Below, piece after piece: positions 1 through 5,386 of a stretch of 5,386 nucleotides of DNA (the first letter of the stretch is position 1; every line of letters begins with the position of its first letter). The translations under genes and the position numbers were made by a program. The notes beneath the pieces were generated by a model. That model was not told the origin of the DNA. It worked only from the letters and a program-made list of their open reading frames with translations, and did no database searches. This DNA is from Methylococcaceae bacterium (GTDB lineage: Bacteria > Pseudomonadota > Gammaproteobacteria > Methylococcales > Methylomonadaceae). Location: contig CANNLO010000337.1 of the NCBI GenBank assembly GCA_947505055.1, positions 1 to 5,386 of the forward strand, written 5' to 3'.

Positions 1-328
1 CTTCTTCCAGTAATGTATTCAACTGCTGACGCATACATTTTACTAATACCGCTTTACTGACGCCGTGTGAAAAGGGCAACTCATCATCGCCAAAATCTTC
101 GCCATTGCTAGTAGGGTGAAATTCGTCCAGCCCTGTAATACGGCCCAAAGCATCTTCAAAAAAATCGCAAAGTTGGGTTCGTCTCATATTTTTTTGTGAA
201 CCCAGGGTTAGCCGCAGCAGATAGATTGCCGCCAAGCGTTGATAAGCGACATATTGATTGCGCCCCGCTCTGGTTTGTCGCGCAGTACTGACGGCTGGCA
301 TAAAATCGGGCATTTTTTGATTGATCAT
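1..328 (-). CDS. Unidentified protein, N-terminal 109 residues (gene runs off the left edge)
   Basis: An open frame runs from an ATG at 328-326 to position 1 without a stop, giving 109 residues; the C-terminus lies outside the window. The start is well supported: GGAG sits six bases upstream, and a TATACT hexamer lies about 40 bases upstream. The protein starts MINQKMPDFMPAVSTARQ. It has a basic stretch (RQTRAGRNQY, about residues 17-26), then a likely helix (YQRLAAIYLLRLTLG, about 29-43). An acidic segment with FHPTSNGEDFGDDELPF follows at about 71-87, and then another probable helix ending QQLNTLLEE. I see no signal peptide, membrane segment, or catalytic motif, and I do not recognise the family. 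It is separated from the upstream 291-residue gene by 257 bp containing a dyad, so it may have its own promoter and need not belong to that operon. The reading frame is quite certain; the function is unknown. Confidence 0.75.
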   Translation of the reverse strand, partial: MINQKMPDFMPAVSTARQTRAGRNQYVAYQRLAAIYLLRLTLGSQKNMRRTQLCDFFEDALGRITGLDEFHPTSNGEDFGDDELPFSHGVSKAVLVKCMRQQLNTLLEE

Positions 329-334
329 GGCTGA

Positions 335-338
335 CTCC
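335..338 (-). promoter_or_regulatory. Ribosome binding site GGAG of the left-edge gene
   Basis: On the minus strand GGAG is followed by six bases and then ATG. This is a standard Shine-Dalgarno spacing, and it selects the ATG at 328 rather than the in-frame ATG six codons on (residue 6) or at residue 10. Confidence 0.6.
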
Positions 339-366
339 GAAACAATTGTGTTTGATGACGGTAATC

Positions 367-372
367 AGTATA
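367..372 (-). promoter_or_regulatory. Candidate -10 hexamer (TATACT) for the left-edge gene
   Basis: The minus-strand hexamer TATACT matches five of six bases of the sigma-70 -10 consensus. It lies about 38 bases before the ATG of the left-edge gene. At 16-18 bp spacing I see no good -35 hexamer; the dyad at 379-401 occupies that zone. A weak -35 overlapped by a dyad suits a regulated promoter, but this is inference from one hexamer in AT-rich DNA. Confidence 0.3.
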
Positions 373-378
373 TCGAGA

Positions 379-401
379 TAAGCGACACAATAGGTCGCTT
401 A
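379..401. promoter_or_regulatory. Perfect inverted repeat TAAGCGAC-N7-GTCGCTTA, candidate operator
   Basis: Two exact 8-base arms are separated by seven bases (ACAATAG on the plus strand). Neither strand has a T-run just after the dyad: the plus strand continues AGTAAAAAAA and the minus strand continues TCTCGATATA. So it does not look like an intrinsic terminator for the 291-residue gene. Its centre at 390 lies about 30 bases upstream of the start point predicted from the TATACT at 367-372. That position fits an operator for a dimeric regulator of the left-edge gene. A hairpin acting in RNA remains possible. Confidence 0.4.
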
Positions 402-585
402 GTAAAAAAATTGATAATATAACGTGATAAATCCAGGTTTGCTTCAATACCACTACTTTAATTTAAATAACTTGATTGCCTTGGTTCGACGGCGACAACG
501 GGTTGATAACGTTAATTTGCCAATGCCACGATATATGGCTATAAGGGTTCTTGGCCAATTCCAACCGTATCGCTTTGCGATGATT

Positions 586-1461
586 TCAATACGCTTGTAC
601 CCCATATTTCAGCAGCATTCTCGGCAGAATATCATCCAAATTCAGTACTTCGGCATCGGTTAGTTCAATTAAATTGAAATTGTATTTCTGATAGATAGCT
701 TGTTTTTCGCGTTTTCGAGCCAAATATTTTTCATCGTTATCATACCCCCAGAATTCAATATAAACTTTACCTGTAGGAATATAGAAATCACAATACATTG
801 ATTCTTCGATTGGAAGCTTACGTTCGTAGGCATGAACAATTTCTGCCATATAGAGCCAGTTGTCTATCAGCATTTCCGCTTTCGATCTAACAAAATGCCC
901 ATCAGTGGCCCGATGTGTTGCTTCAAATTTTTGTCTGAAGCTGTCCAGCTTATCCGTTTCAGTTTTAGGCTTTTCGATGCCTTTCAAATTATCAAGACTA
1001 TCTAAAAGTGCCTTGGTCTTTAGAATAGATTCCGGCCAACGGGCATAAGGTATACCTGAACGAGTGTCTTCACCCTGGAGTGTACCCAACTTAGATCCTT
1101 GTTCGGTCACTAACCAACCTTTCAAACCTTTTTTTATCCAACCAAGTTCAGACAATATGTAATTCATTTTATTGGGCGACAAATCGAAGTGCTTACCTAT
1201 CGCTGTTGCGGTAATCAAATTTTCCGATACAGGCAAATTTGAAGATATTTCAAAATTGACGTCTTCAGGCCAAGCCACATATTGGCCGTATTTTCCGGTT
1301 AAATGCACACCCCCCAATCGATCACCCGCATTGGTCAGCAACCACTGGTCATTTTCCTTATGAATGAAACCCAGCGCATTTAACTGAGCAAATAATTGAT
1401 TTTGCGCAATACCACGCTTTTTAGCTAATTGCGTGGTTGAAAGCTTGTTCTGTTCGGTCAT
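586..1461 (-). CDS. Tandem winged-helix-like repeats fused to a Vsr/PD-(D/E)XK-like nuclease domain (291 aa)
   Basis: This is a predicted cytoplasmic DNA-binding protein and possible endonuclease. Residues 8-69 and 84-145 form an internal duplication. Each copy has a helix-turn-helix-like segment (TTQLAKKRGIAQNQLFAQLN; TATAIGKHFDLSPNKMNYIL), then LG(F/W), a GW/QWL(L/V)T turn, a second glycine-rich turn, and a closing (A/R)WPE. That pattern resembles winged helices such as those of phage KilAC-type proteins. A charged linker (about 150-190) leads to the C-terminal domain, with E196 in SKAE, D225 in CDFYIP, E236 in YIEFWG, lysines 249-253, and E266 in NLIEL. The spacing fits the restriction-endonuclease fold, but tryptophan stands where the ExK lysine is expected, so any catalytic lysine must come from the following helix. 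The start at 1461 has AAGGA nine bases upstream. The gene follows the helicase by 76 bp and looks more AT-rich by eye. The exact substrate is unknown, and a pure DNA-binding role is an alternative. Confidence 0.85.
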   Translation of the reverse strand: MTEQNKLSTTQLAKKRGIAQNQLFAQLNALGFIHKENDQWLLTNAGDRLGGVHLTGKYGQYVAWPEDVNFEISSNLPVSENLITATAIGKHFDLSPNKMNYILSELGWIKKGLKGWLVTEQGSKLGTLQGEDTRSGIPYARWPESILKTKALLDSLDNLKGIEKPKTETDKLDSFRQKFEATHRATDGHFVRSKAEMLIDNWLYMAEIVHAYERKLPIEESMYCDFYIPTGKVYIEFWGYDNDEKYLARKREKQAIYQKYNFNLIELTDAEVLNLDDILPRMLLKYGVQAY

Positions 1462-1470
1462 CCTGATATT

Positions 1471-1475
1471 TCCTT
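1471..1475 (-). promoter_or_regulatory. Ribosome binding site AAGGA of the 291-residue protein
   Basis: AAGGA on the minus strand lies nine bases before the ATG at 1461 and supports that start. The 76-bp gap upstream also holds AT-rich TATTAT/CATAAT hexamers that could be a weak internal promoter, but no clear -35 accompanies them. Confidence 0.55.
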
Positions 1476-1537
1476 GTTATCCAGTCATCAATAATAATTA
1501 TGCGCGTTTAGATCTTCTAAGTCAGGCGATGCCGTTA

Positions 1538-4465
1538 TCAGCCAGCAAGCTGCTTACCTTTAACATTTTTTAAATCAATAAATTTCTCAGTATGAGAACA
1601 AGAAAATTCGGCATCTTTACGGTAATGCGAGCAGCCCCAAAATTGTCCTGACGGTCCTTTCCTCAAGTTCATTTTGCCACTGCACTGGGGACAAACCGGC
1701 TCAACATAATCACAGCGTTTGTTTTCACAAACCCGAAACCGACCTTTCTCTTTCAAGCCGCTGCCACACCATTGGCAGGCTGCCTGGGTATGATTACACA
1801 ACGGATATTGGCTACAGCCCAGAAAACTGCCATAGTGACTATCCCTGGACACCAAATAGCCAGTTTCACATTGACTACAAACATTATCTGCCAGCTTCTC
1901 CTGGAATTTATCACCAGTAAATTCATCACAGCGTATTTCATACTTTTTATCGATGAGTTCCCTGACAAAATCTGAAGCTTTATTGGCATCGCTGATCAGA
2001 TACACATGTTGCTTGGCTCTGGTTAAGGCCACATAAAATAAGCGCCGTTCTTCGGCATGTGCAAAAGCTTCGGCTTTAGGCAGCAACAGATCGACTAGCG
2101 GATGGGTTGCTTTTTCAGATGGAAAACCTTGCTTGCCTTTTTCCAGTCCCAGTACAATAACATAATCTGCTTCTTTGCCTTTTGAGGCATGTACACTCAT
2201 AAATTGCAGTTGTAGTTTTGGGTACTGCCGCATTAAGGCGGACAAGTCCGGCTTTCTAAAATTGAATCTTGCCAAAATAAGTACGCTGGCTGTGGCATCG
2301 CTTTTTGCATCAATGGCAGCTAACGCCGCATTCAATCCCACTTGATCCTGCGGAGTCTTGATTAACGAGACCGCTGGGTGTTCGACGAGAGTATGGCTTT
2401 GGATCTTCTTGGCGAGTTGCGTTGAATTTTGCATGACAAAGCGTGAGGCCACAGCACCGATTTTGTTATTAAAGCGAAAGGTTTTATCCAATACGCTGGT
2501 AGCGGTATGACCAAAATGAGCTTCAAATTCCTTGGTAATACTGACGTCACTGCCAGTAAACCGATAAATCGACTGCCAGTCATCACCCACGCAAAACAGG
2601 CTGTTATCTGGATTTTGATTCAACAACGCTTTCACCAGCCTGGCTCGACTGGCAGAAATATCCTGAAATTCATCGACCAATAGATGGCGGTAAGGCGATT
2701 GGTAGCGTCCGGCTTCGACATACTCGATCGCCTTGCCGATCATATCTTCAAAATCAATGGTATTGGTATCACGCAAGTGCTGTTGATACACTTCATAAAT
2801 CGGCTCAAACAAAAATGCGGCGGCCTGCATGCGCTCTTGGTCTTCATGCTGTTTGGCGAGTGCAACCAGACTTTTCAAGGTCAGACAAGCGGCTTTAAAC
2901 AAGGCTAATATTTGAGCCAGCAATTGGCTAAATTCAGAAATCCGTCCAAATTCATTCAGTTTGGCTAGCAATTCATTGTTGGCTAAGGGCTTAAACTTTA
3001 CGCCTGCTTGCAGCAGTTTATCTTCCAGTGATTTCGTCAAAATACCCTGGTGCTTTAGATAGCTGTAGGTCTCGATCAAGGTTGTCTGATGCTGTTGGTG
3101 CAATGCCCGCTTCCAGTCCATGCCGGACAGATAGCTTTGCTGTTCAATAAACGGCGGCGTTTGGTTTTTTTCATTGACGGCAAAATGTTCAATATAAATA
3201 TCATAGTCCGGCAAGTAAAAATCCGGCTGATACGCACGATAATCCGGTCCTGCGGTATTCACCTGATAATTGGCTTCATATTCATAACGGATGCCCTGCC
3301 GAAACAGGCAATTAGCAATCTCGCATTCTTCATAGCTCTTTACCAGCTCGCCCTGTAAGGTGCGCAGGTCGTTTTCTAGAATGTAATTATTGTATTCACC
3401 CAGGCTTTTAAATTTGAACTGGCTTTTATAGGGATGACTGAAGCGTAAAAAATAGGTCACCAGTCGTGATTTATAGAGTTCATCTTCCAATAAGCGCTGT
3501 ATGTGCTCATCGACAAAATGAGCCCGTAGACGTTGGTCTTCCGCCATTTTATTGATCGATGGCACCACACCTTCGACACGGGTGATGATGTGTTTGCCGA
3601 GACTATGAAAAGTTTTCGCGGTCAGGTTGGTAATGCCCAACTGGGTCTGGATACGGCCATCCATCTCTTCTGCCGCTTTTCGGGCAAAGGCCAGCATCAG
3701 GATGTGTTCCGGCGGGGCAAGCCCTGCTTTTATTAAATAACCGGCTCTACCGATCATGGTGCTGGTCTTGCCGGTTCCGGCACCGGCCAACACTAAATTA
3801 TGTTGTTCATCAATAACACAGGCTTTACGTTGATTGGCCGTGAGCGGATTACTTTCGACCTGATCAAAAAACAACTGAAAGGTTGCCAATTGTTTCCGCA
3901 CATAGGCTTTATTACGTTTATCGATATAGCCATGAGCTTGGGTCAACAGCGGCTGGAGCGTTTTCAGATACTGCGTTGCCTCAGGTGGCAAGAAGGCTTT
4001 AATATCCTGGCGTTTGATGCCTGGCGCTAAATGTTGGTGATTTGCAAACCATTGCTGGGCAGCTGCATGGCGAATATAACGCTGCCCCGAAAACGTAAGC
4101 TGGGCTTGTTGATAGGCATGCTGCAAATCAGGTGCTATGCGGTGATAAAAGGCTTTAATAGAGCGGTGACAATTCTGATTAAAGGCTAGCTGTAATGCCA
4201 TCGACTTCTTTTTAGCCACACCTCTAAAACGTAACCTGTCTCCATTTTCCAGAGGAATCAACAAAGCATCCCAGAAATAACCCTGCGCTACGGTTATGTC
4301 AGGGTTGATGGTCAGATAAGAAATCTTGTTAGGCGCAGACTCACCGCCTGTCAGGACAATCCCATCAGCGGCTAAAGAAAGTGATTTATAATCGGTTTTG
4401 GACGTAAACAAGGCCGCTAACCAGCTCACTTGGTAGCCTAAGGGTTTAATTAATATTGTTTTCAA
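1538..4465 (-). CDS. HelD-like (DNA helicase IV) SF1 helicase with embedded nuclease-like domain and C-terminal zinc ribbons (975 aa)
   Basis: This is a predicted ATP-driven DNA translocase of the UvrD/Rep superfamily, acting in the cytoplasm. Residues 1-200 align by pattern with the N-terminal domain of E. coli HelD. Helicase motifs are complete: Q motif (NPLTANQR, 206-213), Walker A AGAGTGKTS (227-235, K233), motif Ia LAFARKAAEEM (258-268), TAKTFHSLG (282-290), Walker B VDEFQD (597-602), GDDWQSIYRFTGSD (627-640), TFRFN (662-666), MSVHASKGKEADYV (756-769) and EERRLFYVALTRAK (805-818). Between TFHSLG and VDEFQD lies an insertion of roughly 100 residues with a PD-(D/E)XK-like signature: E382, PDFYLP (D415), YIEHF (E426), W451-K452 and LIET (E465). 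The C-terminus carries three four-cysteine sets: C863/866/884/890, C897/900/913/918 and C925/928/945/956. The outer two resemble topoisomerase I zinc ribbons. E. coli HelD (about 684 residues) lacks both additions. The start is TTG, with a stop three codons upstream in frame. HelD-family membership is firm; nuclease activity is inferred. Confidence 0.95.
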   Translation of the reverse strand: MKTILIKPLGYQVSWLAALFTSKTDYKSLSLAADGIVLTGGESAPNKISYLTINPDITVAQGYFWDALLIPLENGDRLRFRGVAKKKSMALQLAFNQNCHRSIKAFYHRIAPDLQHAYQQAQLTFSGQRYIRHAAAQQWFANHQHLAPGIKRQDIKAFLPPEATQYLKTLQPLLTQAHGYIDKRNKAYVRKQLATFQLFFDQVESNPLTANQRKACVIDEQHNLVLAGAGTGKTSTMIGRAGYLIKAGLAPPEHILMLAFARKAAEEMDGRIQTQLGITNLTAKTFHSLGKHIITRVEGVVPSINKMAEDQRLRAHFVDEHIQRLLEDELYKSRLVTYFLRFSHPYKSQFKFKSLGEYNNYILENDLRTLQGELVKSYEECEIANCLFRQGIRYEYEANYQVNTAGPDYRAYQPDFYLPDYDIYIEHFAVNEKNQTPPFIEQQSYLSGMDWKRALHQQHQTTLIETYSYLKHQGILTKSLEDKLLQAGVKFKPLANNELLAKLNEFGRISEFSQLLAQILALFKAACLTLKSLVALAKQHEDQERMQAAAFLFEPIYEVYQQHLRDTNTIDFEDMIGKAIEYVEAGRYQSPYRHLLVDEFQDISASRARLVKALLNQNPDNSLFCVGDDWQSIYRFTGSDVSITKEFEAHFGHTATSVLDKTFRFNNKIGAVASRFVMQNSTQLAKKIQSHTLVEHPAVSLIKTPQDQVGLNAALAAIDAKSDATASVLILARFNFRKPDLSALMRQYPKLQLQFMSVHASKGKEADYVIVLGLEKGKQGFPSEKATHPLVDLLLPKAEAFAHAEERRLFYVALTRAKQHVYLISDANKASDFVRELIDKKYEIRCDEFTGDKFQEKLADNVCSQCETGYLVSRDSHYGSFLGCSQYPLCNHTQAACQWCGSGLKEKGRFRVCENKRCDYVEPVCPQCSGKMNLRKGPSGQFWGCSHYRKDAEFSCSHTEKFIDLKNVKGKQLAG

Positions 4466-4469
4466 AATG

Positions 4470-4474
4470 ACCTA
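4470..4474 (-). promoter_or_regulatory. Weak ribosome binding site (TAGGT) serving the TTG start of the helicase
   Basis: Minus-strand TAGGT ends four to five bases before TTG at 4465. An in-frame TAG overlaps this site, three codons upstream of the TTG. The first in-frame ATG comes only at residue 89, well inside the HelD-like N-terminal domain. TTG is therefore the best start; ATT directly before it, or the GTG at residue 13, are less likely alternatives. The weak site plus a rare start codon suggests low translation or coupling to the gene upstream. Confidence 0.5.
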
Positions 4475-4523
4475 TCTGTTGCAAGCACTGAAAAAACACA
4501 AGTTTCTGTCGATGTATAAACCC

Positions 4524-4961
4524 TCATGCTCTCAATTGCTTCATCCAGCGATAAACAGATGTTTCAGTGACTTTATCATGCGCCCAATGCAGCCAAGCTG
4601 TAATGGTGATGTAAATGTGGTTTAAGAAGGCAAAGGTTAATAGTTGTGGCTTGGTCAGCGCAAAAACTCTAGCGACCAGTAAAGTGCCCAGCAATTTTGC
4701 CAATACTTCGGTCAGGATGCCTTGCAAAATCATGCCTTTCGCCATCAAGACGAATGCTACGATATTAATCGGGGCAACAATCAATATCGGAATGCTAAAC
4801 GCCACCAGCGCCATGGTAGGTTTTGTCTGCCTAAGCCATTGTTCAAATTGTTCCAGATGCAGCCAGTGGGATAAAGAGCGCCCCCATGCTGTTAGCCAAT
4901 CCCAAAGCCACTCTTCAATGATCAGGAAGATGGCTAAAAATGAAAGTAGTATTTTTTTCAT
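4524..4961 (-). CDS. Small conserved-looking inner-membrane protein of unknown function (145 aa)
   Basis: The protein begins MKKILLSFLAIFLIIEEWLW: two lysines, a hydrophobic segment (about 4-15), then an acidic, tryptophan-rich stretch (EEWLWDWLTAW, 16-26). Two longer hydrophobic spans follow, about 50-74 (with prolines 58 and 64) and about 78-101, with KLLGTLLVARVFALTKPQLL across the end of the second. The C-terminal part is amphipathic and rich in aromatic residues and histidine. The layout suggests two or three membrane helices and no enzymatic motif. I have an impression of similar small membrane proteins in other Proteobacteria, but cannot name a family. The ATG at 4961 lacks a clear Shine-Dalgarno, though no other in-frame ATG occurs before residue 50. 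A TATAAT lies about 33 bases upstream. It precedes the helicase by 58 bp on the same strand, so it is probably the first gene of the operon. The frame is likely real; the role is unknown. Confidence 0.8.
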   Translation of the reverse strand: MKKILLSFLAIFLIIEEWLWDWLTAWGRSLSHWLHLEQFEQWLRQTKPTMALVAFSIPILIVAPINIVAFVLMAKGMILQGILTEVLAKLLGTLLVARVFALTKPQLLTFAFLNHIYITITAWLHWAHDKVTETSVYRWMKQLRA

Positions 4962-4993
4962 GGTCTTAGAGAATGTATGTATTAATCCGCTGC

Positions 4994-4999
4994 ATTATA
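4994..4999 (-). promoter_or_regulatory. Consensus -10 hexamer TATAAT upstream of the membrane protein gene
   Basis: The minus-strand hexamer TATAAT matches the sigma-70 consensus exactly and lies 32 bases before the ATG at 4961. That would leave an untranslated leader of about 25 bases. The hexamers at 16-18 bp spacing (AGATGA, AAGATG, AAAGAT) are not good -35 elements, and no extended -10 TG is present. It is the most likely promoter for the membrane protein, helicase and 291-residue genes, but its strength cannot be judged from sequence. Confidence 0.4.
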
Positions 5000-5386
5000 T
5001 GCGCAACATGGATTTTCATCTTTGAATACTTGCTGCCAACGGCATCGAATAAACGAGCCAAGTTTAGAAACAAACAACGAGATAGCAATTGAAAATTGGT
5101 CAATTTTGTCGATCTTGACTGAGAATATTCATTTGTCCACGCTGCTTCACACAGTTCTCCTGTTCAGCCTTTAATTGCAGCTATAAGGTTACCCTGACTT
5201 CAAGTATCGGCACTTCCCATTGCTCAACTTTACAGCGAGCTTGGTACTGCTCTTCACTATCCGTTTTATAGCGAGTAACTATTCAGCAAGCCTGTGTCCG
5301 CTGAGCAGTTGGAAATATTACTGAAGCGAACTCTATAGCTCACTGAGTTAACCAAGCAGTCGTAGGACATCAAATATCTATCGGGA
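5000..5386. other. Region without an intact gene at the right edge
   Basis: No open frame with a start, a ribosome binding site and convincing length occurs here on either strand. The plus-strand frame beginning at 5198 reads as protein-like pieces (for example PVSAEQLEILLKRTL) but is broken by TAA at 5276, TAG at 5336 and TAG at 5363. The minus strand also has open pieces cut by single stops. This may be an upstream control region, a decayed gene, or plain intergenic DNA. I see no tRNA, rRNA, terminator with a T-run, or insertion-sequence end. Confidence 0.5.
5092..5107. repeat. AT-rich near-palindrome AAAATTG-GT-CAATTTT
   Basis: Exact 7-base arms flank a two-base centre. The centre is too short for a stable RNA hairpin, so a protein-binding dyad is the more natural reading. 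It lies about 95 bases upstream of the TATAAT at 4994-4999, further than most repressor sites. In AT-rich DNA such a palindrome may occur by chance. Confidence 0.3.

Noticed and set aside
379..410. Dyad followed by an A-run, considered as an intrinsic terminator.
   Set aside because: On the plus strand the run is A, not T; on the minus strand the T-run comes before the hairpin instead of after it.
453..605. A 50-codon minus-strand frame starting ATG inside the end of the 291-residue gene, encoding a very basic peptide (MGYKRIEIIAKRYGWNWPRT...).
   Set aside because: It has no clear ribosome binding site. The upstream protein already ends at a natural point for its domain, so neither a separate gene nor a frameshifted extension is supported.
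424..663. A 79-codon plus-strand frame with a GTG start.
   Set aside because: It overlaps the 291-residue gene in antisense, has no ribosome binding site, and shows no recognisable motif.
3056..3352. The helicase insertion considered as a sign of two fused or mis-assembled genes.
   Set aside because: The frame is continuous and helicase motifs resume in the correct order after the insertion, so an in-frame domain insertion is the better reading.
4466..4523. T-rich stretch between the membrane protein and helicase genes, considered as a terminator.
   Set aside because: No GC-rich stem precedes the minus-strand T-run; only a 4-base GTTT/AAAC pairing is visible.
4615..5025. A 136-codon plus-strand frame opposite the membrane protein gene.
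   Set aside because: It mirrors the membrane protein gene on the other strand, its composition looks random, and the minus-strand frame has the coherent membrane-helix pattern.
1..5386. CRISPR arrays, tRNA genes, rRNA and insertion-sequence ends.
   Set aside because: No regularly spaced direct repeats, cloverleaf-like segments, rRNA motifs or paired terminal inverted repeats were seen on reading either strand.

Overview
The window looks like a chromosomal stretch from a mid-to-low G+C gammaproteobacterium. The best evidence is a long protein with the N-terminal domain and helicase core of HelD (DNA helicase IV), a family typical of that class. The genus cannot be fixed from this sequence. 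Every gene I can support lies on the minus strand, so the order of transcription runs from high to low coordinates.

Layout in transcription order. (1) Positions 4962-5386 hold no intact gene. They contain a consensus -10 hexamer for the first gene, one AT-rich dyad, and short open stretches broken by stops. (2) 4961-4524 encodes a 145-residue inner-membrane protein of no assigned function. (3) After 58 bp, 4465-1538 encodes a 975-residue superfamily 1 helicase that starts at TTG. It has a HelD-like N-terminal domain, all the main UvrD/Rep motifs, a PD-(D/E)XK-nuclease-like insertion between the early and late halves of the core, and three four-cysteine zinc modules at the C-terminus. (4) After 76 bp, 1461-586 encodes a 291-residue protein with two tandem winged-helix-like repeats followed by a second Vsr/PD-(D/E)XK-like domain. 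(5) After a 257-bp gap with a perfect 8-bp-arm dyad, 328 to the left edge encodes the first 109 residues of an unidentified protein.

The central observation is that the neighbouring helicase and 291-residue protein carry similar nuclease-like signatures: an early Glu in a helix, a (C/P)DFY(I/L)P strand, a YIE strand, a displaced lysine, and an LIE strand. Both lack the canonical lysine directly after the second acidic residue. Same orientation and short gaps make co-transcription of the membrane protein, helicase and 291-residue gene plausible. A joint role in DNA processing (repair, restart or defence) is an inference; the sequence does not show which. No RNA gene, CRISPR array, intact insertion sequence or convincing intrinsic terminator was seen.
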